Part shown: positions 50,008-57,996 of the stretch, in pieces
How the letters are laid out: every line of letters begins with the position of its first letter
Numbering within the stretch: position 1 is the stretch's first letter
NCBI RefSeq assembly: GCF_003318255.1
Contig: NZ_QOCF01000018.1
Coordinates: 124,001 to 188,000 of the forward strand
DNA length: 64,000 nt
Origin: Ruegeria sp. A3M17
GTDB taxonomy: Bacteria; Pseudomonadota; Alphaproteobacteria; Rhodobacterales; Rhodobacteraceae
Direction of reading: 5' to 3'
Translations under genes and position numbers: made by a program
Notes under the pieces: generated by a model
Told to the model about the DNA's origin: nothing
The model's database searches: none
What the model saw: the letters and a program-made list of their open reading frames with translations, nothing else

Positions 50008-50598
50008 TTACTCCCAGCCGCCAGCGCGCATTTCGGCCGAGATCTTCAGTTGCACCAAGTCTGACGTTCCCGGGGCAAACATCCCGACGCCATACTCGCT
50101 GCGCAAAAGTTGGCCAGCGGCTTCGACGGCAACCCAGTCACCTTTGTAATAATCGAAAAATCCGGCCAGAGGGTGTTCGCCCATGAAGGTCAGGTCAATC
50201 TCAAGCGTTGCGGGCTTGGTCTGATCCTTGATCGTCAAATCTCCGATCATTTGCAGGGTGCTTGCACCGGTTTGCACCGCCGAGGTCGAGACGAATTTGA
50301 TGTTTGGGTAAGCCTCGACGTCGAAGAAATCACCACTTTTGAGATGATCGTTGAGCGGCCCCCAACCGGTTTCGACACTTGAGGCGTCGATTGTGATAAC
50401 CGCGCTGGTTGCGGTGACGTTTTCAGGGTCAAACTCGACGGTGCCTGAAACGGCTGTCCATTCGCCGGATTGTTCGGTCAGTCCCGCGTGGTTGTAGTAG
50501 AACCGGATTTCTGTGTGACTTTGATCAAAGTGATAGGTTTCGGCAAGGGCTGGCGTAGCCAGTGCCAACACGAGGGCAGATGCGGTAAACAGCTTCAT
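50008..50598 (-). CDS. YceI family periplasmic protein
   Basis: Protein of 196 residues with a signal peptide (cleavage after ALA near residue 19) and the YceI lipocalin-like fold: YHFDQSHTEIRFYYNHAG at the mature N-terminus, TIDASSVETGWGPLNDHLKSGDFFDVEAYPNIKF near residue 70, and GDLTIKDQTKPATLEIDL near residue 118. The family binds isoprenoid-type lipids. Its stop abuts the stop of the upstream convergent gene with no gap. It is divergent from a MarR regulator, which may control it. Confidence 0.9.
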   Translation of the reverse strand: MKLFTASALVLALATPALAETYHFDQSHTEIRFYYNHAGLTEQSGEWTAVSGTVEFDPENVTATSAVITIDASSVETGWGPLNDHLKSGDFFDVEAYPNIKFVSTSAVQTGASTLQMIGDLTIKDQTKPATLEIDLTFMGEHPLAGFFDYYKGDWVAVEAAGQLLRSEYGVGMFAPGTSDLVQLKISAEMRAGGWE

Positions 50599-50627
50599 GA
50601 CATTTCTCTAATTTGTAGGGTTGATAA

Positions 50628-50648
50628 TTAACATGTAAATGCATCTAA
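50628..50648. promoter_or_regulatory. Candidate operator between yceI-like and marR-like genes
   Basis: An AT-rich 21-base element (TTA...TAA ends, ACATGT and TGCAT cores) with imperfect inverted symmetry lies in the 91-base divergent gap. Position suits MarR binding; the symmetry is weak. Confidence 0.25.
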
Positions 50649-50689
50649 TGTGATGAGCAAAGGAAAACCACAATCCTCGCGGAGGCGTG

Positions 50690-51106
50690 ATGAGCGGATT
50701 TGAAGAAAGAGAGGCGGCTTGGATCGCTCTGAACCAGACACGCACCCGGATCTTTTCCCGGGCCGAGCGCGCCTTGGTCGCTGCCGGGTTTCCCAGGCTG
50801 CATTGGTATGATGTGTTGTGGGAGTTGGAACGAGCCCCAGACGGCCTGCGACCTAAACAGCTGGAGCAACAGCTGCTGTTTGATCAGTCCAGCTTTTCCC
50901 GTCAGGTCGCACGGATGGCGGAAGACGGGTTGTTGACGCGCCATGCTGCGGCGGGGGACGGACGGGGAAAAATCCTGTGCATTACCGACAAAGGCCGCAC
51001 CCTGAGGCGGCAGATGTGGGACATCTACCGCATGCACATAGATGAGGGTTTAGCAGAGGCGCAAAAGTCAGGTGCCTTTGCGTCGATACTGAACCTTAAC
51101 GATTAG
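50690..51106 (+). CDS. MarR family transcriptional regulator
   Basis: Winged-helix DNA-binding protein of 138 residues. The recognition region is around LRPKQLEQQLLFDQSSFSRQVARMAEDGLLTRHAAAGDGRGKILCITDKG (about 55-102), with N- and C-terminal dimerisation helices. ATG 50690 has GGAGG six bases upstream; a GTG at 50687 is also in frame. It faces the yceI-like gene and overlaps the convergent MFS gene by four bases, so either neighbour may be its target. The ligand is unknown. Confidence 0.88.
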   Translation: MSGFEEREAAWIALNQTRTRIFSRAERALVAAGFPRLHWYDVLWELERAPDGLRPKQLEQQLLFDQSSFSRQVARMAEDGLLTRHAAAGDGRGKILCITDKGRTLRRQMWDIYRMHIDEGLAEAQKSGAFASILNLND

Positions 51107-52320
51107 GCTGTTCGGGGCCGCATCGTCAGCCACAAAAGCGCGCCGCCCGCCATAGTCAGAAGGGGGACCATCGCGACGTTCACCGCTGTCCAGCCTTCGA
51201 TTGGAGAGCCGCCGGAACAGTTCATCAGCCCGCCGGAAGCCAGCGAGGCAAACGTGACGCCACCAAACACCAGCAGGTCGTTCAGCCCCTGCATGCGTCC
51301 GCGCTCGCTGACGTCATGCGATTCAGCCAACATGGTAGTTGCGCCGATAAAGCCAAAGTTCCAGCCGATGCCCAGCAGGATCAACGCAACAAAGAAATTA
51401 CCCAGCTCAACGCCCTGCAAAGCCACCACTCCGGCCGCCGCAAGAATGAGTAGGCCCAGCGCCACGATCCGTTCGACCCCAAAGCGGGCAATCAATTGTC
51501 CGGTGAAAAAGCTGGGAATGTACATCGCCAACACGTGGCTGGTGACGACATCCGCCGCATCATTGGCGCTGAACCCGCAGCCTACGACGGCCAGCGGTGT
51601 CGACGTCATCACAAGGTTCATCAGCGCGTAGGACACCATGGCGCAGATGATCGCAACCGCAATACGCGGCGTCTTCAGCAGCTCGATCCGGGACCGGCCT
51701 TTGGGGGCATCAGCCGCAGGCTTTGGCGGGGTTGGAATGTCGAGGAAAAAGAACAAGGCTGAGCCAATGACGTTCACCGCGATCACCGCGATATACGTGC
51801 CGAGGAATGGAATGACATACGCGGTCGAGGTCAATTTGACGATCTGAGGTCCGATGATTGCCGCTGCCAGACCTCCCGCCATGACGTAGGAAATCGCTTT
51901 GGGACGGAAATCGTCCGATGCGGTGTCAGCGGCGGCAAAGCGGTAGAAACCGTGCGCGCTCATGTAGATGCCGGTCAGCAGGCTGCCAGCAAGAAACACT
52001 GGGAATGACCCCAGAAACAAGCCATATGCGCCGACAAGCCCGCCGCAAGCCCCTGCCGTTGCCCCTACCAGAAATCCAGCACGGCGACCCCAGCGTTGCA
52101 TGATGGCCGAGATCGGCGTCGCCGCCAGCATTGAGCCAAGGACGATCAATGATATGGGCAGAGTCGCCAGGCAGGGATTGGTTGCCAATGATTGGCCGGC
52201 CAGCCCACCGACGATAAAGATCATTGGCATCTGTGCGCCAAGCAAGGCCTGCGCGGCCACCAGAACGGCGACATTCCGTTTGGCCTGACTGTTGTCGGAG
52301 GGGGTGGCGGTCATCGTCAT
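51103..52320 (-). CDS. MFS transporter
   Basis: Inner-membrane carrier of 405 residues with about 12 hydrophobic helices. MFS features include RWGRRAGFLVGATAG near residue 75 between helices 2 and 3 and a long central loop with PPKPAADAPKGRSR near residue 195. The substrate is unknown; an efflux role is plausible given the neighbouring MarR-type regulator. ATG 52320 or ATG 52314 can serve as start; longer frames would overlap unlikely sequence. It is divergent from the DNA glycosylase gene. Confidence 0.85.
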   Translation of the reverse strand: MTMTATPSDNSQAKRNVAVLVAAQALLGAQMPMIFIVGGLAGQSLATNPCLATLPISLIVLGSMLAATPISAIMQRWGRRAGFLVGATAGACGGLVGAYGLFLGSFPVFLAGSLLTGIYMSAHGFYRFAAADTASDDFRPKAISYVMAGGLAAAIIGPQIVKLTSTAYVIPFLGTYIAVIAVNVIGSALFFFLDIPTPPKPAADAPKGRSRIELLKTPRIAVAIICAMVSYALMNLVMTSTPLAVVGCGFSANDAADVVTSHVLAMYIPSFFTGQLIARFGVERIVALGLLILAAAGVVALQGVELGNFFVALILLGIGWNFGFIGATTMLAESHDVSERGRMQGLNDLLVFGGVTFASLASGGLMNCSGGSPIEGWTAVNVAMVPLLTMAGGALLWLTMRPRTA

Positions 52321-52417
52321 GAGCACATGCGTAATGTCGAAAACGATTGTGCACAAGCGGGTTGCATCTGCGGCAAAGCAGCCTAACGTGCAGTCGATCA
52401 TCGAGGCCGGAGAGTAC

Positions 52418-53050
52418 ATGTCCGTTGGACGGATCATAGAAACACCCGACTGTGTGGAAGAAGGCGCGACGTGGCTGGCCGAAAGCTGCCCGCGCATGGC
52501 TTATGCGATGGAACAGACCGGTCCGTTGCCCTTGCGCCGTCGCCCGGACGGGTTTGCGCAACTGCTTAGCGCCATAGTCAGCCAGCAGGTGAGTGTGGCC
52601 TCGGCCAATGCGATCTGGAACCGGTTGAAGGATGCGAAACTGACCGGCCCGCGCAAAATTATGTCGGCCACCGACGATGATCTGCGTGCAGTTGGGTTGA
52701 GCCGGCAAAAAATCCGCTACGCCCGCGCTTTGGCTGAGGCGCGCATTGACTACAAAGCCTTGCGGGACGTTTCAAACGATGACGTGGTGGCGATCCTGAC
52801 CGAGGTGTCGGGTATTGGCATCTGGACCGCCGAGATCTACGCCATGTTTTCGCTCGGCCGCGCTGACGTGATCGCGCCGGGCGATCTGGCGCTGCAAGAG
52901 GCTGCGCGCATCCTCTATGATTTGCCCGATCGGCCGACCGACAAACAGCTGCGCCAGATGGCCGAGGCCTGGTCGCCCTGGCGGTCGGTTGCGGCGCGGG
53001 TTTTGTGGGCCTATTACCGGGTGGCAAAAGAACGAGAAGGGATCAGATGA
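52418..53050 (+). CDS. DNA-3-methyladenine glycosylase II (AlkA-like)
   Basis: HhH-GPD base-excision glycosylase of 210 residues. The helix-hairpin-helix region VSGIGIWTAEIYAMFSLGRADVIAPGDLAL (about 129-158) carries the catalytic Asp in APGD, and FAQLLSAIVSQQVSVASANAIW (about 46-67) is the family's N-terminal core. It lacks the extra N-terminal domain of E. coli AlkA. ATG 52418 has GGAGAG upstream. Its stop overlaps the next ATG (ATGA), starting a four-gene overlapping unit. Confidence 0.9.
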   Translation: MSVGRIIETPDCVEEGATWLAESCPRMAYAMEQTGPLPLRRRPDGFAQLLSAIVSQQVSVASANAIWNRLKDAKLTGPRKIMSATDDDLRAVGLSRQKIRYARALAEARIDYKALRDVSNDDVVAILTEVSGIGIWTAEIYAMFSLGRADVIAPGDLALQEAARILYDLPDRPTDKQLRQMAEAWSPWRSVAARVLWAYYRVAKEREGIR

Positions 53051-53712
53051 CACGGGTTTTGAATGCGCTCCGAAAAGAGCCGGTTTCGGGCGATATACGC
53101 TCGGTCGTGGTGTTCGTGCACGGCTATGGCGCCAACGGAGCCGATTTGCTCGGGTTGGCCGATCCACTGGGGGAGCATCTGCCCGACACGTTGTTCGTGT
53201 CACCCGATGCGCCAGAACAGATTCCCGGAATGCCCAACGGATTTCAGTGGTTTCCGATCCCGTGGATTGACGGGTCGTCCGAAGAAGAAGCACGCCGAGG
53301 CATGGAAATGGCCGCCGACGATTTCAACGCCTTCCTTGACGCTCTGATGGTGGATGAGGATGTGTTGCCCGAACAGGTGGTTCTGTTTGGATTCTCGCAA
53401 GGTACGATGATGAGCCTGCACGTCGCGCCGCGCCGCGAAGATCCGGTGGCTGGGGTCGTGGCGTTCTCTGGCCGGTTGTTGGAACCGGACCTGCTGCCCG
53501 ATGAAACTGTTAGCCGGATGCCGATCCTTCTGGTGCATGGTGATGCCGACGACGTTGTTCCACCACAATCTCTGCCCGAAGCCGCCGAAGCGCTGCAGGC
53601 CGCAGATTTCAAAGAAGTTTATGCGCATGTCATGAAGGGCACTGGCCACGGGATTGCCCCGGACGGTCTTAGCGTCGCGCTGGCCTTTATGCGCGACAAG
53701 CTGAGCCTGTAG
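53047..53712 (+). CDS. Alpha/beta hydrolase (carboxylesterase/phospholipase family)
   Basis: Serine hydrolase of 221 residues of the YpfH/acyl-protein-thioesterase type. It shows the oxyanion segment VVFVHGYGANGADL near residue 21, the nucleophile Ser in LFGFSQGTMMSL near residue 115, the Asp in LVHGDADDVVP near residue 165, and the His in GTGHGI near residue 200. The substrate is unknown; esters or thioesters are likely. It is coupled to the glycosylase gene by ATGA and to the acetyltransferase by a two-base gap. Confidence 0.88.
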   Translation: MTRVLNALRKEPVSGDIRSVVVFVHGYGANGADLLGLADPLGEHLPDTLFVSPDAPEQIPGMPNGFQWFPIPWIDGSSEEEARRGMEMAADDFNAFLDALMVDEDVLPEQVVLFGFSQGTMMSLHVAPRREDPVAGVVAFSGRLLEPDLLPDETVSRMPILLVHGDADDVVPPQSLPEAAEALQAADFKEVYAHVMKGTGHGIAPDGLSVALAFMRDKLSL

Positions 53713-53714
53713 CG

Positions 53715-54218
53715 ATGATCGCGGTCCGTCCCATGATGCCTGAGGATGTGGCAGTTGCCTGCCAAATTCTCAACGAAATCATAGCTATCGGCGGGACGAC
53801 CGCGTTTGAAACACCGTTTTCTGAGGCGCTGTTTGCCCAAGTCTACCTGAACGGCGCAGACAAAATCTGTTGCCACGTTGCCCTGGACGAACAGGGTGAG
53901 GTGGCCGGGTTTCAATGGTTAGGCACCAATGAAGACCTGCCGGAAGATTGCGCGGATATCGCAACCTTCACTCGGCGAGAACCGGTGTTGAAAGGGGCAG
54001 GGCGGGCGTTGTTCTCTGAAACCGCGACCTATGCCGCGGCCCTTGGGTTCAGTGCGCTCAACGCGACCATCCGGGCCGACAACCGGCAGGGGCTTAGCTA
54101 TTACGACAAGATGGGTTTCCGCGACTACTCGGTCACTTATGCTGTTTCTCTGCAAGACGGAACACCGGTCGACAAGATTTCGAAACGGTTTGAATTGAAA
54201 AAGGACACGACATGTTGA
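53715..54218 (+). CDS. GNAT family N-acetyltransferase
   Basis: Acetyl-CoA-dependent transferase of 167 residues. The start MIAVRPMMPEDVAVACQILNEII is a typical GNAT first strand and helix. The acetyl-CoA-binding region lies around VLKGAGRALFSETATYAAALGFSALNATIRADNRQGLSYYDKMGFRDYS (about 90-138), with the Q/RxxGxG/A loop reduced to KGAGRAL. The substrate is unknown. It overlaps the following gene by seven bases. Confidence 0.86.
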   Translation: MIAVRPMMPEDVAVACQILNEIIAIGGTTAFETPFSEALFAQVYLNGADKICCHVALDEQGEVAGFQWLGTNEDLPEDCADIATFTRREPVLKGAGRALFSETATYAAALGFSALNATIRADNRQGLSYYDKMGFRDYSVTYAVSLQDGTPVDKISKRFELKKDTTC

Positions 54219-54514
54219 TTGTCACCGGAACGGTTGAAGTGTCGACAGATGGTGTCGGCAAAGCCATTGAGGCAGCACAGAAAATGGTCGCCGAAACCGT
54301 GAAAGAGTCTGGCTGTCTGATCTATGAATTCAGCCAGGTACTCGGGCAATCCAACAAGTTCCGCGTTTATGAAGAATGGCAGGATCAGGCCGCGCTTGAG
54401 GCGCATTTTGCAGCCCCACATATGGCCGAGTTTCAGGCTGTTCTGGGCGAAGTGGGCGTTGTCTCAAGCGGCATCTACCGGGTTGTTGGCGGAGAAAAGC
54501 AACCGCTGCGCTGA
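54212..54514 (+). CDS. Putative quinol monooxygenase (ABM domain protein)
   Basis: Small dimeric alpha+beta barrel protein of 100 residues with the antibiotic-biosynthesis-monooxygenase pattern: MLIVTGTVEV at the start, VKESGCLIYEFSQ near residue 30, KFRVYEEWQDQAALEAHFAAPHMAEF near residue 49. YgiN-like members act on quinols or handle reactive aldehydes, so the true substrate is open. It is the last gene of the overlapping unit with the glycosylase, hydrolase and acetyltransferase. Confidence 0.84.
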   Translation: MLIVTGTVEVSTDGVGKAIEAAQKMVAETVKESGCLIYEFSQVLGQSNKFRVYEEWQDQAALEAHFAAPHMAEFQAVLGEVGVVSSGIYRVVGGEKQPLR

Positions 54515-54518
54515 GGTC

Positions 54519-54944
54519 TCAGGCCCACAGATGACTTTCAGCGAATTCCACCGAGTTCCCGGCGGGGTCCCGTATATACAGCGACCGTGCCCCACTTGGC
54601 CAATCAAACTCGGCGTCTATGGGGATGTTCCACTCCAGCAGGTGCTTGCGCATTTCGTCGATCTCTGTCCGCGATAAAGTCATGCAGACGTGGCCGGGAC
54701 CGCGTGCGCCATGCGGCGGCACGGGAAGGTTCGGATTCTCCGGCGGCTTTGCTGTCTCCTCTGCATTGAACAGCAACAACACCGATCCGCCGACACGAAA
54801 AAATACATGCCGGTTCGCGACGCGTTGAATACACTCTAACGCCAGTATCTCACCATAGAATCGTTCGGCTGCATCTAGGTCGCCGACGTAAAGCGCGGCC
54901 TCAAGGATACCCTCTGGGGATGGTGTGCTTCGGGTGACTTTCAT
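54519..54944 (-). CDS. VOC family (glyoxalase/bleomycin resistance-like) protein
   Basis: Vicinal-oxygen-chelate fold protein of 141 residues, with two beta-alpha-beta-beta-beta modules: ILEAALYVGDLDAAERFYGEIL near residue 13 and HVCMTLSRTEIDEMRKHLLEWNIPI near residue 85, ending RSLYIRDPAGNSVEFAESH with a likely metal-binding Glu. The substrate is unknown. It is convergent with the monooxygenase gene, leaving four bases between stops. Confidence 0.85.
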   Translation of the reverse strand: MKVTRSTPSPEGILEAALYVGDLDAAERFYGEILALECIQRVANRHVFFRVGGSVLLLFNAEETAKPPENPNLPVPPHGARGPGHVCMTLSRTEIDEMRKHLLEWNIPIDAEFDWPSGARSLYIRDPAGNSVEFAESHLWA

Positions 54945-54975
54945 GCCTTAAGTCTATTACAAAACGACGTTTTTG

Positions 54976-55581
54976 TCACCTGCGCGGTCGGCGGTCCCGT
55001 TTTCGTTGCGGCGAGAATTCCAATGCGGGGGCTGTCAGGCTGTCCCATTGGCCGGGCGCCAACCCCTCTAGCGTCCAGTCCCCGATCCGGGCGCGGATCA
55101 GGCGCAGGGTGGGATGACCGACCGCTGCCGTCATGCGTCGAACCTGCCGGTTACGGCCTTCGCGCAAGGTCAGCTCAATCCAGCTGTCCGGAATAGTCTG
55201 GCGGACGCGGATAGGTGGGTTTCGTGGCCACAAGCCTTCGGGCTCATCCATCAACCGGGCTTTGGCCGGGCGCGTTTTTCCATCCTTCAGATCGACCCCG
55301 TCGCGCAGGGCTTTCAGGGCGACAGCATCGGGCAAACCTTCGACCTGAACCCAATAGGTCTTGGGCATCTTGTGCTTGGGGTCCGATATTTGCGCCTGCA
55401 GCCGGCCGTTGTCCGTCAGCAGCATCAGGCCCTCGCTGTCGCGATCCAGTCGTCCAGCCGGATACACACCGGGCAGGTCGATGAATTCCGACAAAGTACT
55501 GCGCGGCGTTTCTGCATTTGCGCGGTCGGTAAACTGCGGCAACACATCGAAGGGTTTGTTGAATCGTATGAACCAGCTCAT
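54976..55581 (-). CDS. 23S rRNA pseudouridine synthase, RluE/RsuA-like
   Basis: Isomerises uridine to pseudouridine in rRNA. The 201-residue product starts [18 protein letters not shown] and has the catalytic Asp in [18 protein letters not shown] near residue 44, [12 protein letters not shown] near residue 75, and [20 protein letters not shown] near residue 155. It lacks an S4 domain, as in RluE. ATG 55581 follows GAGG; ATG-containing upstream sequence to 55635 is less likely. The C-terminus is strongly basic. Confidence 0.88.
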   Translation of the reverse strand: MSWFIRFNKPFDVLPQFTDRANAETPRSTLSEFIDLPGVYPAGRLDRDSEGLMLLTDNGRLQAQISDPKHKMPKTYWVQVEGLPDAVALKALRDGVDLKDGKTRPAKARLMDEPEGLWPRNPPIRVRQTIPDSWIELTLREGRNRQVRRMTAAVGHPTLRLIRARIGDWTLEGLAPGQWDSLTAPALEFSPQRKRDRRPRR

Positions 55582-55794
55582 GACCTCGCCATAGCCTGCC
55601 GGAGGCAGAGAACGCAACCTGTGGATAACTGTCACGCCTCTGTTACGGATTCGGTATACCCAATACCCGAGATGTTGTGGAAACTCAGGGCTTGTCAGAG
55701 TTTTAACACGATATATAGTTAAGTTAAGGCCGGGGCGGGTGTTCCCCGCTCTGGTGTCAATAACGGGCAGAGCAGAGCGAGGAGCGATTCCGAT

Positions 55795-56379
55795 ATGGAC
55801 GGAGAATTCAGGACCGAATTTGTCAGGGAACCGGGTGCCCTAAAGCACCATCCGGCATTGGTTTTGAACGCCGACTATCGCCCCTTGTCCTATTACCCCT
55901 TATCCCTATGGCCCTGGCAAGAAGCGATCAAGGCGGCCTGGCTGGACAGGGTGGACATCGTGGCCGAATACGACGAGGTCGTCCGAAGTCCCAGTACCGA
56001 GATCCGAATACCGTCGGTCGTTGTCCTGAAAGACTATGTAAAACCCAGAAAGCGCGTGGCCTTCACGCGCTTTAATTTATTTTTAAGGGACGAATTCCGC
56101 TGCCAGTATTGTGGAAGCCGGGACAACCTGACCTTTGACCATGTTGTTCCGCGGGCTGCCGGGGGTGTGACCAGTTGGCAGAACGTTGTGGCGGCGTGCA
56201 GCCCCTGCAACCTGAGGAAGGGGTCGAAGTCGCTGCGGCAGGCGGGCATGTCGCTGCGCAAGCCGCCGCGTCAGCCGGATGCCGAGGCGCTGCGAAACAT
56301 CGGGCGCAAGTTCCCCCCGAACCACCTGCATGACAGCTGGATCGATTTTCTGTATTGGGATGCCGAACTGGACGCGTAG
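55795..56379 (+). CDS. HNH endonuclease family protein
   Basis: Protein of 194 residues with a C-terminal HNH domain: [41 protein letters not shown] (about 102-142), including two CxxC zinc ligands and the catalytic His in FDHVVP. The N-terminal 90 residues ([23 protein letters not shown]) match a group of bacterial HNH proteins of unknown role that are not tied to mobile elements. GAGGAG precedes ATG 55795. Nuclease activity is inferred from the motif. Confidence 0.87.
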   Translation: MDGEFRTEFVREPGALKHHPALVLNADYRPLSYYPLSLWPWQEAIKAAWLDRVDIVAEYDEVVRSPSTEIRIPSVVVLKDYVKPRKRVAFTRFNLFLRDEFRCQYCGSRDNLTFDHVVPRAAGGVTSWQNVVAACSPCNLRKGSKSLRQAGMSLRKPPRQPDAEALRNIGRKFPPNHLHDSWIDFLYWDAELDA

Positions 56380-56385
56380 TAACGT

Positions 56386-56850
56386 TTATTTTGCGCGGAA
56401 CGCGGCCAACCAGACCAAAACTAGACCAGCCGATAACACAGCGTTCCACCCGGCCATCGACAGGCCGAACATCTCCCACGGGATATCATCACAGCGCACA
56501 AGCGGCGCGGACATGATCTGATCCATCAGTTCCTCAGCGGACAATCCGCCAATATCGCCCGACGTGCAGCTGGTTGGACCTTCCCACCATTTCTGCTCGA
56601 CGCCTGCGTGGTACATGCCAATCCCTGCGGTCACCATCGTCGCAACCGCACCCAAAAGCGGCAGGGGGCGAATGCCCGGAAAGGCAAAGGCTAAAACCCC
56701 AATCAGAACGGCCGCGCCGTGGGGATAGCGTTGCCAGATGCACATTTTGCACGGGGCCATACCGCCCAGGTGTTGAAACGCCCATGCGCCCAGCAAGAGC
56801 GCTGCGGAACCGCCCGCCGCAATCAGGATCAACAGTTTTTTGTGTGTCAT
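56386..56850 (-). CDS. dsbB: Disulfide bond formation protein B (DsbB family)
   Basis: Inner-membrane quinone reductase that reoxidises DsbA. The 154-residue protein has four hydrophobic helices and both cysteine pairs of the family: CKMC (C34, C37) after helix 1 and C95/C120 in the second periplasmic loop. No DsbA is in the window. Its start overlaps the stop of the upstream DedA/YqaA-type gene by four bases. Confidence 0.9.
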   Translation of the reverse strand: MTHKKLLILIAAGGSAALLLGAWAFQHLGGMAPCKMCIWQRYPHGAAVLIGVLAFAFPGIRPLPLLGAVATMVTAGIGMYHAGVEQKWWEGPTSCTSGDIGGLSAEELMDQIMSAPLVRCDDIPWEMFGLSMAGWNAVLSAGLVLVWLAAFRAK

Positions 56851-57425
56851 AAGAACTTCACAGCTAGGAACCCGCCGAACAGCAGGAAGACAAACAGAGT
56901 GAACATAAGCCCCAGACGCTTTTCGATGAAGTTGCGAATGGGTTCACCAAAACCCCAAAGCAGCCCGGCAACAATAAAGAACCTGAGAGCGCGGGCCAGA
57001 ATCGACGTGGCGATGAATGTGCCCAGCGGCATGCCCGTCCAGCCGGACATGATGGTTATGACCTTGTACGGGAAAGGGGTAATCCCTGCGCCCAGCACGG
57101 CCCAGAAACCGAAGTCATTGAACTTGGTGTTGAACTCTTCCATGGCATGCGCCTTGCCCATGGATTCGAGGATGGGTTGGCCGATGCTTTCATAGAAGAA
57201 CGCTCCGATAGCATATCCCAGCATGCCCCCCAGCACCGACGCCACCAGGGCAACCGTCGCGATCAGCCATGCACGCGACGGGCGCGCAAGGATCATGGGA
57301 ATCATCAATACGTCCGGGGGAATCGGAAAGAACGAGCTTTCGACAAATGCCACAACGGCCAGAGCCCAAAGCGCGTGCGGGTGTTCGGCCAGACGAATGG
57401 TCCAGTCATAAAGCGATCGCAACAT
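56847..57425 (-). CDS. YqaA/DedA-family membrane protein (VTT domain)
   Basis: Membrane protein of 192 residues with the SNARE-associated/VTT domain pattern: VVAFVESSFFPIPPDVLMIPMIL (about 24-46), LGGMLGYAIGAFFYESIG near residue 65 and ITPFPYKVITIMSGWTGMPLGTFIATSILARALRFF (about 114-149). DedA relatives move lipid carriers or keep the membrane potential; this member's role is unproven. It is coupled to dsbB by an ATGA-type overlap. Confidence 0.87.
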   Translation of the reverse strand: MLRSLYDWTIRLAEHPHALWALAVVAFVESSFFPIPPDVLMIPMILARPSRAWLIATVALVASVLGGMLGYAIGAFFYESIGQPILESMGKAHAMEEFNTKFNDFGFWAVLGAGITPFPYKVITIMSGWTGMPLGTFIATSILARALRFFIVAGLLWGFGEPIRNFIEKRLGLMFTLFVFLLFGGFLAVKFL

Positions 57426-57532
57426 CAGATGCTAAAATCCCGTTCTCTTGTTGCGTCAGGCAAACCACGGGCCTGATGGGTCGTCAACCGTGCCTGAGGA
57501 AAACAAACTAGATATCGGTTGTTTTTTGCCTC

Positions 57533-57561
57533 TGGACCTTCCCGAATATGAGCGCTAATCC
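57533..57561 (+). promoter_or_regulatory. Promoter of tRNA-Leu
   Basis: TGGACC, a 17-base spacer and TAATCC, with the second box ending 10 bases before the tRNA. The layout matches the TGGACG-N17-TATACG promoters of the two tRNA-Asn genes. Confidence 0.45.
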
Positions 57562-57571
57562 AGTGTTCGTG

Positions 57572-57657
57572 GCCCAAGTGGCGGAATGGTAGACGCAGGG
57601 GATTCAAAATCCCCCGTCCTAACGGACGTGCCGGTTCGAGTCCGGCCTTGGGTACCA
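57572..57657 (+). tRNA. tRNA-Leu (CAA)
   Basis: Eighty-six bases with encoded CCA and a long class II variable arm. Acceptor GCCCAAG pairs with CTTGGGT, the anticodon loop is TTCAAAA with CAA on a GGGGA/TCCCC stem, and the T-loop is GTTCGAGTC. Confidence 0.96.
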
Positions 57658-57661
57658 AGGT

Positions 57662-57706
57662 AAAAACAGAGAGTTAGGGGAACCTGCTCTCTGTTTTTTC
57701 TTTTTT
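57662..57706 (+). terminator. Rho-independent terminator after tRNA-Leu
   Basis: ACAGAGAG pairs with CTCTCTGT, extended by A/T pairs, around a 13-base loop and followed by two T-runs. It lies five bases after the tRNA. Confidence 0.85.
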
Positions 57707-57903
57707 GGCGTTTCGAATGCTCATGTTGCCACTTTTGACCGGGGTATCGAAAACGTCGGGATTTTGACGGTGGTTGGAAAGCTCGGCGACAAACTGAGTG
57801 CCGCGGTACGCGGGCAGTTTCTTAGAGCAGTTATTCCGGCAAACTCAGGAAAGCGCGAACAGCCTTAAGATGTTCAAGGCGAATCTATTCCCAGTTTCTG
57901 AAC

Positions 57904-57996
57904 TCATTTACTGCGCCGCAGGATCAGCCATGCCAGAAACCCGATATAGGCGAAAACGCTTAGGTTAAGTGCGGTGTCGATCAATTGGCCGCTCAT
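57904..57996 (-). CDS. 30-residue single-helix membrane microprotein coupled to the BCCT carrier
   Basis: On the minus strand the BCCT stop codon overlaps an ATG as ATGA, and a perfect AGGAGG lies seven bases before that ATG, inside the last BCCT codons. The product has 30 residues: a short polar start (MSGQLIDTALN), a hydrophobic helix of about 17 residues (LSVFAYIGFLAWLIL), and a basic end RRSK, the profile of a small inner-membrane protein with its C-terminus inside. It was probably missed before because of size. A role as a small subunit or regulator of the carrier is inferred from coupling. Confidence 0.75.
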   Translation of the reverse strand: MSGQLIDTALNLSVFAYIGFLAWLILRRSK

